44,973 nt of DNA from assembly GCA_964542875.1 (NCBI GenBank), contig CAZIWA010000037.1:1-44973 (forward strand), written 5' to 3'. This DNA is from CAZGOM01 sp964542875 (lineage in GTDB: Bacteria; Planctomycetota; Phycisphaerae; Phycisphaerales; Phycisphaeraceae). This document shows positions 11,998 to 20,901 of the stretch, piece by piece. A model generated the notes under the pieces. The model made no database searches and was not told the DNA's origin. It saw only the letters and a program-made list of their open reading frames with translations. Both the position numbers and the translations under genes were made by a program. Numbering within the stretch: position 1 is the stretch's first letter; every line of letters begins with the position of its first letter.

Positions 11998-14900
11998 TCA
12001 GGGGTTGGGCTTGGTGTCTTCGGGGACGGCTTTTTTGCCTTCGAGCATGGCGGCGAGGCGACGGCGGAAGGAGTTTAAGCCGACGGGGCCGGAGGGTTCG
12101 CCTGCGGGCTTGGGGATTTCGGCAGAGGTGACGATGACCTCCGGCGAAGGGGCCGGGGTGGCGACGGCGTCGAGATTGATGGCCGGGGCCGGTTGAGCCT
12201 GAGCCGGAGGAGCCTCTTGTGCGATCGTGGCGGCGGGCTGAGCGGCGGTTTCCGGGGCCTGGGGGGCTGGGGCGGGTTGGGTGACGGTGGCCTCGGCGGC
12301 CTTGATGGCTTCCACGACGACGGCGGCGGCCTGTTCCTGGGTCTTGGGCTTGCGGATGATGAGGTCCGCGGCGGCGGGGACGGAGTCGTCGGCGATGACT
12401 TCTTCTTCCTCGACGGGCGCGGGCTTGGTGGCGTCGTCTTTTTGCTGCTGGGCGATGGCGGCGTCTGCGATTTTGCCATCGGCGCCGACCTGGTCGAAGC
12501 GGACGGCGACGCGCTTGCTTACGCCGCGTTCCTGCATGGTGACGCCGTAGAGCATGTCGCAGCCCTGCATGGTGCGCTTATGGTGGGTGATGACGATGAA
12601 ATGGCTCTTGTCGAGGAAGCTTTTGATGACGCCGGTGAAGCGTTCGACGTTTGCTTCGTCGAGCGCGGCATCGACTTCGTCGAGGACGCAGAAGGGGCTG
12701 GGGCGGGTCTGGAAGATGGCCATGAGGAGTGCGACGGCGGTCATGGTTTTTTCGCCGCCTGAGAGCTGGGAGAGGGCGCGGGGTTCCTTGCCCGGCGGTT
12801 TGGCGGTGATTTCGATGCCGGACTCAAGGACATCGACTTTGCCTTGTTCGTCGGGGACCATGATGAGTTCGGCTTTGCCGCCGCCGAAGAGCTTGCGGAA
12901 CATGCCGGAGGGGCCGGCGAAGTTTTCCTTGATCTGGTTGAAGGTGTCTTCGAAGCGCTTGCGGGAGTCGTCGTTGATCTTGGTGATGAGTTCGTCGAGC
13001 TGGCGCTTGCCTTCCTCGATGTCCTTGACCTGGGTTTCGAGGTTGGCGAACTGCTTTTCAAGGTCTTCCTGCTCGGTGATGGCGTCGACGTTGACGGAGC
13101 CGAGGCGATCGAGCTTGCCGCGGAGTTCCTTGATCTGGGCTTCGATGGCGGCCCATTCGATTTCCTGGGGCTGGTAGGTCTGGTAGGCGTAGGCGACGTC
13201 GAGGGCGAGCTGTTCCTGGCCGCGTTGCTGGACGCCTTCGACCTTGACTTCCAGGCCGCGTTTGCCGAGCTGGTGTTCGCCGATGGCCTTGTCGAGGATT
13301 TCGACGGCCTTCTTTTCCTCGGTGTATTCCTGCTTGAGCTGGGCGATCAACTGGTGGGACTTGGTGAGCTTGTGGGTGACGAGTTCGTGGCGGAGCTGGA
13401 GCTCTTTGAGGCGGGCTTCGGCCTGCTCGACGGTCTGCTGGGCTTCCTGGGCGGTTTTCTGGAGGTCGGCGATGCGGGTGCGGTGGTGCTGGGATTGCTC
13501 TTCCAGGGATTTGGCCTGGCGGGTGACATCGGCGACGGTGGTTTCCAACTGGCGCTGGTGGCGCTGAGCGCTGCCGAGCTGTTCGACGATTTTGCCGGCT
13601 TCGACGCGGATGAGGGTGAGCTGTTCGCGGACCTGTTCGGTCTTGGTCTGCAGGCCGGTGATGCCTTGTTCGAGGGCCTGGACGTTTTTCTGGCGTTCCT
13701 GGCTGTCGGCTTCGAGCTTGGCAGCTTCGCCCTGATGGAGCTTGCGCTTGGCGTCGGCGTCGGTGAGCTGCTTGTGGATCTGCTGGGCTTCGGTGGCGAG
13801 GACGGGCTGTTCGCGTTCGAGCCGCTGAGCCTGGCTGGCGACGTTGTCCATGCGGCTGGAAGCTTCGACCTTGACGCTGTTGGCTTCAAAGACGGATTGG
13901 CGGAGTTTTTGCGAGAGGCGGTCGATGTGCTGGGCGGTTTCCGACAAGCCGGAGAGGGTTTGCTGATCCTGGGCGATTTTTTCGTCCAGGGCCTTGATAT
14001 CGGTGTTGAGTTTGGCGAGCTCCGAGCGGCGGGAGATGAGGCCGGTGGCGGCGGAGGCGTTGACGGGGCCGGCGATGACGCGGCCGTCGGGCTCGATCAA
14101 TTCGCCGGTCTGGGCGACGAAGCGGTAGCCGGCGGGGAGTTCCTTGCGAAGAGCAAGGGCGGTGGCGAGGTCTTTGGCGACGATGGTGCGGCCGAAGATG
14201 TTTTCGACGAGGCCGATGACTTCTCTGGGGCAGCGGATGAGGTCCACGAGGCGTTTGGCTTCGGGGAGGGCGGCGATGCGGTCGAGGATGACGGGGTTTG
14301 AGCTAAAGCCGTACTGGTCGGCGGCGAGGAGGGTGACGCGGCCGGCGAGGGAGCGGAGGAGTTCACCGCCTGTGGAGGGGGTGGTGAGGTCGTCCATGCT
14401 GTCGACGACGAGGGCCTGCTGGTAGTCGCCGAGGGCGATTTCGACAGGGCGTGCGTTTTCGACGTCGGCTTCGATCATGTCGGCGAGGAGGCCGCGGACG
14501 AAATTAAGCGGGGCGGGGGGGAGATTCTGCTGGTTGGCTGCCCTGGCCTGGGCGAGGCGCTTGTCGTCGGTGGCCTTGCGGGCGAGGACGGCCTTGACGG
14601 CGTCGGCGACGCCCTGGCGCTTGTCTTCCATCTCCTGGAGGAGGTGGCGGCGGGAGGCGAGGCCGGAGCGGTTTTCCTTCAGGGAGCCTAAGCGCTGGGT
14701 GACTTCCTTTTGCTGGCCGGAGAGCTGTTCGCCCTGCTGCTTGATCTCCTGAATCTTGGTGTTTTCACTCTCGATGAGCTTCTTTACTTCGTCGAGCTTG
14801 GCGGCGTATTGATCGCGGGCGGTGTAGAGCTTTTCAAGCTCCTGCTTGATCTGGCCGGCGCGGTTGTCGATGCGGTCGCGGTTGGAGAGCAGGTTCTTTT

Positions 14901-16140
14901 CGAAGACGCCGATGGAGTTGATTTCGTTGTGAAGCTGGGAGGTGCGGCGCATGAGGCCGATGACGCCGGCTTTCTCATCTTCGATCTGGCGGCGCTTTTC
15001 GTTGAGCTCGTGCTGGAGGAGGCGGTAGTCCTCCTGGGCCTGGACGACCTTGGCTTCGGCGGCCTTCTGGGCGTCGACGTATTTCTGGATGGCGGCGGTG
15101 GCGTCGGCGACTTCTTTTTCGAGCTGGGTTTTGCGGCCGGTGAGCTCGTTGATGCGCTGAGTGTCGCGGTCGATCTGGCGGGTGAGTTCGGCGGCCTGAT
15201 CGGTGGAGAATTTGGCGCGCTGGGAGGCCTGGTCGCGGGCGCTCTGCTGGCTGACGCGGTCGTGCTCGACCTGCTTCAACTGGCCCTGGATGGCCTGGTG
15301 TTCCTGCTGGACGTCGGCGAGGGATTGCTCGGCCTTGGTGAGCTCACGGGCGCGGGCGGCGCGGTCGGCTTCGGCCTGCTCAAGCTTTTCGGAAACTTCC
15401 TTGAGCTGGGAGGTGAGTTTGTGGTACTCGGCGAGGGTGTAGGTGAGCTGAAGCTCGCGGAGCTGGGTGGTGTATTCCTGGTGGTTGCGGGCGCGGCCGG
15501 CCTGGATCTTGACGCTGCGGAGGCGCTTTTCGGTGTCTTCCAGGCGCTGGCGGGAGAGGCCGAGGTTCTGCTCGGTGCGCTCAAGCTTGCGGAGGGCTTC
15601 CTTTTTGCGGGCCTTGAACTTGCTGATGCCGGCGGCCTCTTCGAAGAGCTCGCGGCGCTGGTCGGCGTTGGCATCGAGCATGAGGGCGACTTTGCCCTGT
15701 TCGATCATGGAGTAGGCGTCGGTGCCGATGCCGGTGTCCATGAACAGTTCGCGCACATCGCGCAGACGGGCGCGGCGCTTGTTGATGAGGTAGTCGCTGG
15801 AGCCGTCGCGGAAGAGCTGGCGGGTGACGCCGACGGTTTCGGCGTCGACGGGGAGGATGCGGGTGCCGTCAGGACGCTTGGGGTTGTCAAAAGTGAGGGT
15901 GACGGAAGCCATGCCCGAGGGTTTGCGGGCGGAGGAGCCGTTGAAGATGACGTCCATCATGGCATCGCCACGAAGGCTTTTGGCGGATTGCTCACCCAGC
16001 ACCCATTTGATGGCGTCGACGATGTTGGACTTGCCGCAACCATTGGGACCGACGATGCCGGTGATGGGGGCATCGAAGGCGATTTCAGTCCGGTCAGCGA
16101 ATGATTTAAAGCCGGAAAGGGTGAGCTTTGCAAGACGCAT
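11998..16140 (-). CDS. smc: Chromosome segregation ATPase SMC
   Basis: About 1,380 residues. The N-terminal ATPase half begins M-R-L-A-K-L-T-L-S-G-F-K-S-F and has Walker A G-P-N-G-C-G-K-S-N at 31-39. Long coiled coils flank a hinge in the middle (roughly residues 520-670). The C-terminal half has L-S-G-G-E-K and Walker B V-L-D-E-V-D-A-A-L-D-E. It works as a dimer that shapes and segregates the chromosome, usually with ScpA and ScpB, which are not in this window. I moved the start to 16140 because the family N-terminus begins there and GGAGG lies 9 bases upstream, although the frame is open to 16266. Unusually, about 147 extra residues follow the normal end, rich in Ala, Pro, Glu and Gln, with a basic helix G-L-N-S-F-R-R-R-L-A-A-M-L at the very end. 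Confidence 0.95.
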   Translation of the reverse strand: MRLAKLTLSGFKSFADRTEIAFDAPITGIVGPNGCGKSNIVDAIKWVLGEQSAKSLRGDAMMDVIFNGSSARKPSGMASVTLTFDNPKRPDGTRILPVDAETVGVTRQLFRDGSSDYLINKRRARLRDVRELFMDTGIGTDAYSMIEQGKVALMLDANADQRRELFEEAAGISKFKARKKEALRKLERTEQNLGLSRQRLEDTEKRLRSVKIQAGRARNHQEYTTQLRELQLTYTLAEYHKLTSQLKEVSEKLEQAEADRAARARELTKAEQSLADVQQEHQAIQGQLKQVEHDRVSQQSARDQASQRAKFSTDQAAELTRQIDRDTQRINELTGRKTQLEKEVADATAAIQKYVDAQKAAEAKVVQAQEDYRLLQHELNEKRRQIEDEKAGVIGLMRRTSQLHNEINSIGVFEKNLLSNRDRIDNRAGQIKQELEKLYTARDQYAAKLDEVKKLIESENTKIQEIKQQGEQLSGQQKEVTQRLGSLKENRSGLASRRHLLQEMEDKRQGVADAVKAVLARKATDDKRLAQARAANQQNLPPAPLNFVRGLLADMIEADVENARPVEIALGDYQQALVVDSMDDLTTPSTGGELLRSLAGRVTLLAADQYGFSSNPVILDRIAALPEAKRLVDLIRCPREVIGLVENIFGRTIVAKDLATALALRKELPAGYRFVAQTGELIEPDGRVIAGPVNASAATGLISRRSELAKLNTDIKALDEKIAQDQQTLSGLSETAQHIDRLSQKLRQSVFEANSVKVEASSRMDNVASQAQRLEREQPVLATEAQQIHKQLTDADAKRKLHQGEAAKLEADSQERQKNVQALEQGITGLQTKTEQVREQLTLIRVEAGKIVEQLGSAQRHQRQLETTVADVTRQAKSLEEQSQHHRTRIADLQKTAQEAQQTVEQAEARLKELQLRHELVTHKLTKSHQLIAQLKQEYTEEKKAVEILDKAIGEHQLGKRGLEVKVEGVQQRGQEQLALDVAYAYQTYQPQEIEWAAIEAQIKELRGKLDRLGSVNVDAITEQEDLEKQFANLETQVKDIEEGKRQLDELITKINDDSRKRFEDTFNQIKENFAGPSGMFRKLFGGGKAELIMVPDEQGKVDVLESGIEITAKPPGKEPRALSQLSGGEKTMTAVALLMAIFQTRPSPFCVLDEVDAALDEANVERFTGVIKSFLDKSHFIVITHHKRTMQGCDMLYGVTMQERGVSKRVAVRFDQVGADGKIADAAIAQQQKDDATKPAPVEEEEVIADDSVPAAADLIIRKPKTQEQAAAVVVEAIKAAEATVTQPAPAPQAPETAAQPAATIAQEAPPAQAQPAPAINLDAVATPAPSPEVIVTSAEIPKPAGEPSGPVGLNSFRRRLAAMLEGKKAVPEDTKPNP

Positions 16141-16571
16141 CGTGTGAAACCTCCGTGTCGGGGGGACGGCCCATCCGTAGGCCGATGAACAATATTCACT
16201 TAATTGATGGGTTGCGTCAAGACATCCTTGCCGGGCATAGGGCAATCGCATTTGACGAAAGCCCACGCGCCCGGGTTATCGGGTGAGCGGGTTACCGGGT
16301 GTTCATGAGTGGGGTGAGTGAGGTTTGGGTATCAAAGGGGCATGCACCTGGGAGGGGCAGGCTTTTTCGTTCAGGGTCCCCGGGAACTTGAAACTCCGAT
16401 ACCGCTGCGCAGGCGTGCGGAACTGCTTTGAATCGGGAAACCAACGGGATTCCGGGGCAGCCGCGGACGGCAGCCCCAGGCACTCTTTTTCAAGCACATT
16501 GCCCTGTTGCCCTGGGTGAGGCATTGGCTTGTCGGGGTTGGGGCGGATACCATCACCGGGTTTCGTACGTT
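16141..16571. repeat. Divergent promoter region of smc and the ExoD-like gene, with a repeat
   Basis: The smc ribosome-binding site (GGAGG on the minus strand) lies at about 16150. 16259-16308 is a close copy of the repeat at 7432-7479 (CCCACGCGCCCGGGT core). The rest, to 16560, shows short palindromic stretches (for example around CAGCCGCGGACGGCAGC at 16457) but no gene. Confidence 0.5.
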
Positions 16572-17231
16572 ATGAGTAACTCACCGGCCAGCCCACAACT
16601 TGAGCCTGCAGAACCGGCCGCCGCGAAGCTTAGCGACGAGCTGCAGGGGGTTCTCAACAAGATGCATGAGGCACCGATGACGATCGGCGCGATGCAGCAG
16701 TTGCTGAAGGGGCGGGGGTTTATGTTGCTTTTGGTGGTGTTGGTGGCACCGTTTGCGGTGTTGCCGATTGCGCCGCCTGGGCTGACGATTCCGGTGGGGG
16801 TGGCGACGATTGTGATTGGGGTGCGGCTTTCACTGGGGATGAGTCCATGGCTGCCCAAGCGGGTGCTGGACCGGAACGTGGGCAACTTCATGAAGAAGCT
16901 GCTGACGAAGATGGTGCCGGTGATGCGGCGGCTGGAGAAGTGGTTTCAGGAGCGTTGGACGTTTTTGCTTTGGCCGGGGTTTACGAATTTGATCGGTGTG
17001 TCGCTGGCGTGGTGTGCGATTTTGCTGATGATGCCGCCGCCGATGGTGAATCCATTGCCGGCGGCGGCGATTATTCTGCTGGCGATCGGGTTTATGCTGA
17101 GGGATGGTCTGCTGTTGGTGCTGGGGTATGTGGTGATGGCGGGGACGACGTTTTATCTGGTGCTGGTTGCGGGGACGATCTGGGCGCTGGTGATGTCGGT
17201 GGTTGGGTGGATCGGGAGTTTGGGGGGGTGA
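16572..17231 (+). CDS. ExoD-family exopolysaccharide-synthesis-related membrane protein
   Basis: 219 residues. After a polar start (1-25), residues 26-50 carry L-S-D-E-L-Q-G-V-L and M-T-I-G-A-M-Q-Q-L-L-K-G-R-G-F, then come several membrane helices. The first (about 52-75) runs into L-P-I-A-P-P-G-L-T-I-P, a family-typical proline turn. A second hydrophobic group occupies about 145-215, separated by a basic amphipathic stretch (P-K-R-V-L-D-R-N). This pattern is that of the ExoD family (Pfam PF06055), named from a Rhizobium gene needed for exopolysaccharide production and alkali tolerance. The biochemical role is unknown. ATG 16572 begins the family-like protein. The frame extends upstream but through repeat-like sequence. 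Confidence 0.8.
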   Translation: MSNSPASPQLEPAEPAAAKLSDELQGVLNKMHEAPMTIGAMQQLLKGRGFMLLLVVLVAPFAVLPIAPPGLTIPVGVATIVIGVRLSLGMSPWLPKRVLDRNVGNFMKKLLTKMVPVMRRLEKWFQERWTFLLWPGFTNLIGVSLAWCAILLMMPPPMVNPLPAAAIILLAIGFMLRDGLLLVLGYVVMAGTTFYLVLVAGTIWALVMSVVGWIGSLGG

Positions 17232-17537
17232 GTGGGAAGCGGAAGAGTTAACCACTAAGGCACGAAGACTCGAAGGTGACGAGAAGTTTAAGAGGGGATG
17301 ATAGAGAAGCAAGAGCGGATTTTTTTACCGCGAAGACGCGAAGTGAAGAGGCGGAAAGTGGAAGAGCGTTGGGCATGTGTAAGCGCTGGCTAAGCGCGGT
17401 GATCTTTTTGAGTTGAAGAGAATTAAGATGCGAAGGCCCGGGGGGTTGGGTGTTTATGCCACTGGAACAGGATGGGGGATATCGCTATACTGTTAGCCTT
17501 GACCAAAAGTCTGATCTGATTTCAGGAGAGGCTCTCG
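17232..17537. repeat. Gene-free stretch with two copies of the CGAAGACxCGAAG repeat
   Basis: 17241-17290 holds TTAACCACTAAGGCACGAAG and more. 17321-17360 holds TTACCGCGAAGACGCGAAG. These belong to a family found seven times in this window. The last 60 bases contain the rpoZ promoter and leader. Confidence 0.7.
17463..17491 (+). promoter_or_regulatory. Promoter upstream of rpoZ
   Basis: A weak -35 box TGGAAC (17463-17468), a 17-base spacer and a strong -10 box TATACT (17486-17491) precede the rpoZ ATG by 46 bases. A CAGGAGAG ribosome-binding site follows at 17523-17530. Confidence 0.5.
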
Positions 17538-17765
17538 ATGCTTGACGCACTCAAAGACGACCGGATCATTAATAAGTTCGGCGGCCGTTTCAAGTTCACC
17601 GCATTGGTTCAGCACCGTATCCGTGAGTTGATGGCCGGTCAGCGCCCGCTGGTGGAACGCAACGGCCGTAACGACTTTGAAGTGGCTGTGCAGGAAATCG
17701 TCGAAAACAAGATCAGCCTTGAACTGACGCTGGAAGACCAGGGCAACGACGAAGCCGAAGCCTAA
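17538..17765 (+). CDS. rpoZ: DNA-directed RNA polymerase omega subunit
   Basis: 75 residues, within the usual size range of omega. It helps fold and assemble the beta' subunit of RNA polymerase. M-L-D-A-L-K-D-D-R-I-I-N-K-F-G-G-R-F-K is followed by L-V-Q-H-R-I-R-E-L, the conserved omega core, then an acidic tail typical of the family. CAGGAGAG stands before the ATG. coaC begins 33 bases downstream, an arrangement common in bacteria. Codons here are more balanced than in neighbouring G-rich genes, as expected for a well-expressed gene. Confidence 0.92.
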   Translation: MLDALKDDRIINKFGGRFKFTALVQHRIRELMAGQRPLVERNGRNDFEVAVQEIVENKISLELTLEDQGNDEAEA

Positions 17766-17798
17766 AGGGCTGCGGGTTCTCATCACCAAGGACTATTT

Positions 17799-18377
17799 AT
17801 GAACGCCCGTGCCTGCCAAGATCGAAAGATTCTGGTGGGAGTCACGGGCGGTATCTCATGTTACAAGACGTGCACACTGGTGAGCCGGCTGGCGCAGGCC
17901 GGGGCGAGCGTGCGGGTGGTGATGACGGAGTCCGCGACGAAGTTTGTGCAGCCGCTGACGTTTGAGGCGCTGTCGAATGCGCCGGTGGTGACGAGCGTGT
18001 GGCAGCAGGTGGAGCATAAAGACTCCCAGCATGTGAACCTGGCACGGTGGTGCGATCTGTATGTGGTGGCGCCGGCAACGGCGGACTTTATCGCCAAGCT
18101 CGCCGCAGGGCTGTGCGATGACATCGTTTCACTGAGCGCGACAGCGCTGCCGAGGAACCCGAAAATGACGCCGGTGCTGCTGGCGCCGGCGATGAATGCG
18201 CAGATGTGGGAGAACCCGGTTACGCAGCGGAACGTGCAGACGGTGCAATCGCTGCTGGGGTACGAGTTTGTGGGCCCGGCGGAAGGGTGGCAGGCGTGTC
18301 GGACGTCCGGGGCGGGGCGCATGAGCGAGCCGGAAGAGATTTTTAACGCGGTGTGCAAGAGGTTGGGGGAGGGGTGA
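17799..18377 (+). CDS. coaC: Phosphopantothenoylcysteine decarboxylase (CoaC), stand-alone
   Basis: 192 residues, a flavoprotein that decarboxylates 4'-phosphopantothenoylcysteine to 4'-phosphopantetheine on the way to coenzyme A. G-V-T-G-G-I-S (14-20) begins the FMN fold. His78 is the likely catalytic base, P-A-M-N stands at 130-133, and Cys167 with G-A-G-R-M-S-E (171-177) forms the substrate recognition clamp. The protein ends after this domain. In most bacteria the CoaB synthetase domain follows in the same chain, but here it is absent from the protein and from the window, so CoaB must be encoded elsewhere. It is likely co-transcribed with rpoZ. Confidence 0.9.
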   Translation: MNARACQDRKILVGVTGGISCYKTCTLVSRLAQAGASVRVVMTESATKFVQPLTFEALSNAPVVTSVWQQVEHKDSQHVNLARWCDLYVVAPATADFIAKLAAGLCDDIVSLSATALPRNPKMTPVLLAPAMNAQMWENPVTQRNVQTVQSLLGYEFVGPAEGWQACRTSGAGRMSEPEEIFNAVCKRLGEG

Positions 18378-18703
18378 GGGGCGTGGGCGGAGGGGGAATG
18401 TCAGATGTATGAGGTTTAGATGTTGGATGTTTTTTAGAGGGGGAGTCGGAGGGAGTCGGAGAGAGTGGGGGCGTTGGGGTGGGGGTATGGGGGAATTGAT
18501 TTTTCGGTGTAAAACGGGTGTCAGATTACGACGAGGACGTCTAATCCGACCTACTTGAAGGGGTGCGGGCTTGTGGGGGGACCCGGTCAATTCTGAGGGG
18601 GTGGTGGAACATTTCCCTATGTCTTTTGAGGGCGAGTGGTTCTAATTTAGATAGAGGACTTTTTATTCACACACCACGACGCACCTTTTAGAAGGGGGCC
18701 GCC
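18378..18703. repeat. Gene-free stretch with two dispersed repeats
   Basis: 18399-18440 is an AT-richer repeat (GTCAGATGTATGAGGTTTAG and on) with relatives at 20770-20810 and 34177-34220. 18518-18554 is a palindromic repeat annotated separately. The rest, up to the AGAAGGGGGCCGCC ribosome-binding region of the next gene, shows nothing I recognise. Confidence 0.65.
18518..18554. repeat. REP-like palindrome, copy one
   Basis: TCAGATTA (18521-18528) faces TAATCCGA (18542-18549) across 13 bases, one mismatch in eight. Copies also lie at 38084-38112 and 40714-40744, each 3' of a gene. The outline (TCGGATTA...TAATCCGACCTAC) resembles REP palindromes of other bacteria. Confidence 0.75.
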
Positions 18704-19000
18704 ATGATTCAATTGAAGAAGACCAGCGATATTGCAGAACTTCCCACCGAGCCGCATCCGAACCCAAAGCCGGCTGAAAAGGTGGTGCAGAAGGAAGCGA
18801 TTGCGAATTGGGAGAACGAAGGGGGGCATCCGCTGGTGAAGCCGACGCATGAGGAGATCGCCAAGCGGGCGTTTGAGATTTATGAGGAATCCGGATGTCT
18901 CCCCGGGCACTGCGAGGAAAACTGGCATCTGGCCGAGCGGGAGTTGCGCAAGCTCACTCTGGCGAAGCAGGATTTTAAGAACAAGGTTGAGGAGAAGTGA
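18704..19000 (+). CDS. Small DUF2934-type protein
   Basis: 98 residues. The core E-E-I-A-K-R-A-F-E-I-Y-E-E-S-G-C-L-P-G-H (about 49-68) followed by N-W-H-L-A-E-R-E-L matches the DUF2934 pattern (A-Y-x-x-W-E-x-x-G-x-P-x-G-x-x-x-x-x-W-x-x-A-E). That family has no known function. The flanking parts are charged and probably disordered. There is no signal peptide. AGAAGGGGG precedes the ATG. It appears to be a single-gene unit between repeat-rich spacers. Confidence 0.75.
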   Translation: MIQLKKTSDIAELPTEPHPNPKPAEKVVQKEAIANWENEGGHPLVKPTHEEIAKRAFEIYEESGCLPGHCEENWHLAERELRKLTLAKQDFKNKVEEK

Positions 19001-19349
19001 AGAGGAAGAGTTAACCACAAAGGCTCGAAGACACGAAGTTAAGATGCGGAAAGAGCGGAGTCAGGAAAAGGGAAGATGTAGACGGAGTTGGATTGTTACG
19101 GGTTGGATGGCGTGGACGCGGGCGCGTGCAAGAGCTTTTTTATAAATGGTTCAAACCCAGGGTGGCGCATGAGTACATGCTTACCCTGTGCTACAGCCGG
19201 TCGTCCCTTATCAGGGGCGGGCGAATGTAACGTCATTGGGGAATGCAATGGTTCATGGCGGTGAACTATTCCGTTTGATTGCTGGGTTTATGCAAACTGG
19301 TGAATCTGTCCTACAATAGAAGGTCTGACTATTTAGGACCCAGACCGCC
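19001..19349. repeat. Gene-free stretch with a repeat, a hairpin and the thrC promoter region
   Basis: 19001-19070 is a copy of the CGAAGACACGAAG repeat. 19158-19188 forms a two-part inverted repeat: CAGGGT with ACCCTG outside, GCATG with CATGC inside, loop AGTA. A strong -10-like TACAAT stands at 19312-19317, 33 bases before the thrC ATG, without a clear -35 box. Confidence 0.5.
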
Positions 19350-20768
19350 ATGAATCAAGCTTTTCAAAAGTGCATCGACCCGGACTGCGGCGCAACCTTC
19401 GGCATTGAAGAAGTGCATGTCTCATGCCCTGTGTGCGCGCGTAAAGCCAAGAACTCCCTGCTTGAGATCCGGTATGACTGGAGCCGGCTGGCCGTGCCCA
19501 AGTCGATGTCGTACTTTGAGCACCGGTGGAACACCAAGGGCGAAAGCGGCAACGGGGCGCTGGACTTTTCGGGCGTGTGGCGCTTTCGCGAACTGATGCC
19601 GTTCTTCCGGCGGGAATCCGACATCGTGACCGTCGGCGAAGGGCGGACGAACCTGCAGGAAGCCCGGCTGCTGGCCAAGCACCTGGGGCACACCCCTGGC
19701 AAGCTGTACCTGCAATACGAAGGGCTGAACCCTTCGGGCTCGTTTAAAGACAACGGGATGACCGCTGCGTTCACGCATGCCAACATCATCGGCGCCAAGC
19801 GGGTGGCGTGCGCCTCCACGGGCAATACGTCGGCCAGCCTGGCGATGTTCGCATCGCTTTCGGGCATGCAGGGCATCGTGTTCATCGGATCGGGCAAGAT
19901 CGCCTACGGCAAGCTTTCGCAGTCGCTGGATTACGGCGCGCTGACGCTGCAGGTGCAGGGCGACTTTGACGCGTGCCTGCGCAGAGTGCGGCAACTGACG
20001 GTGGAGCGGCCGGAACTGGGCGTCTATCTGATGAATAGCGTGAACCCCTTCCGGCTGGAAGGACAGAAGTCGATCATGTACCGGGTGCTGGAAGCGCTGG
20101 ACTGGCGCGTGCCGGACTGGATCGTGGTGCCGGGCGGAAACCTGGGCAACTGCTCGGCGTTCGGCAAGGCGTTTGCAGAGCTTTACGAACTGGGCCTGAT
20201 CCGGAAGATTCCACGATTGGCGGTCATCAACGCGCAAGGCGCCAACACGCTTTATCAACTGTATGAAGAGCAAGGGCTGCGCTGGAACGACGGCCGGTAT
20301 GACCGGGCGAAGGTGAAGGCGTTTTACGACAAGATGTTCGCGGAAAACCGGCATGCGCATACGATCGCCTCGGCGATCGAGATCAATGAGCCGGTGAACC
20401 TGCCCAAGGCACTGCGCGCGCTGGATGTGATGAAGGGCGTGGTGCGCGAAGTGGATGATGAAACCATCCTGGAGCACAAGGCGATGGTGGGCCGGTTCGG
20501 GTTTGGGTGCGAGCCGGCGTCCGCAGCGAGCGTGGCGGGCGCGCACATGCTGCTGAAGGAAGGCGTGATCCACAAGGATGAGGAAGTGGTTTGCATCCTC
20601 ACGGGGCATGTGCTGAAGGACCCGGATGCGACGGTGAAGTACCACACGGGCATCGACATGAAGAGCGTGCAGGACAAGGCGACCCGGCTGGAACCGCATG
20701 GCCGGATGGCCTGCCGGCCGGTGCCGGTGCCGGATGACCTGGAAGCGATCATCAAGGCGATCAGCTGA
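19350..20768 (+). CDS. thrC: Threonine synthase
   Basis: 472 residues. This PLP enzyme makes threonine from O-phosphohomoserine. The PLP lysine is Lys133 in G-S-F-K-D-N-G. S-T-G-N-T-S-A-S (the phosphate-binding loop) and V-V-P-G-G-N-L-G-N follow. The N-terminus has four Cys (8, 13, 26, 29) spaced like a small zinc ribbon, seen in one subclass of threonine synthases. It is cytoplasmic. Codon use is richer in C-ending codons than in neighbouring plus-strand genes. The gene ends at an intrinsic terminator (20814-20848) and has its own -10-like box upstream, so it is probably a single transcription unit. Confidence 0.93.
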   Translation: MNQAFQKCIDPDCGATFGIEEVHVSCPVCARKAKNSLLEIRYDWSRLAVPKSMSYFEHRWNTKGESGNGALDFSGVWRFRELMPFFRRESDIVTVGEGRTNLQEARLLAKHLGHTPGKLYLQYEGLNPSGSFKDNGMTAAFTHANIIGAKRVACASTGNTSASLAMFASLSGMQGIVFIGSGKIAYGKLSQSLDYGALTLQVQGDFDACLRRVRQLTVERPELGVYLMNSVNPFRLEGQKSIMYRVLEALDWRVPDWIVVPGGNLGNCSAFGKAFAELYELGLIRKIPRLAVINAQGANTLYQLYEEQGLRWNDGRYDRAKVKAFYDKMFAENRHAHTIASAIEINEPVNLPKALRALDVMKGVVREVDDETILEHKAMVGRFGFGCEPASAASVAGAHMLLKEGVIHKDEEVVCILTGHVLKDPDATVKYHTGIDMKSVQDKATRLEPHGRMACRPVPVPDDLEAIIKAIS

Positions 20769-20813
20769 GAATGTTAGATGTCTGATGTGAGATGTTAGAT
20801 GTTTTTTCAGACG

Positions 20814-20848
20814 AAGACACGGAGCTGGCTCCGCGTCTTTGTTTTTTT
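20814..20848 (+). terminator. Intrinsic terminator after thrC
   Basis: AAGACACGGAG pairs with CTCCGCGTCTT across a CTGG loop (one mismatch), followed by T-rich sequence. A GATGTTAGATG repeat lies just upstream at 20770-20810. Confidence 0.8.
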
Positions 20849-20901
20849 CATTGGACGAAGATTATTTTTGGGGGGGTGTAACCGGGGGATGGTCTGGGCG
20901 C

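Noticed and set aside
11677..12078. Several short frames between smc and the WVPGYW-repeat gene
   Set aside because: They lie in repeat and hairpin DNA, overlap one another, and lack ribosome-binding sites or motifs.
12844..16104. Long plus-strand frames of Gly/Val/Leu/Asp-rich protein opposite smc
   Set aside because: They are the mirror of a Lys/Glu/Gln-rich coiled coil. No start signal or known domain is visible, while SMC motifs are clear on the other strand.
17241..19070. The roughly periodic CGAAG repeats as a CRISPR array
   Set aside because: The copies are dispersed over the window, differ in length and have no regular spacers or cas genes.
18849..19145. Small open frame containing a T-T-K-A-R-R-H-E peptide
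   Set aside because: This peptide comes from the CGAAG repeat read as protein. It overlaps the DUF2934 gene in another frame.
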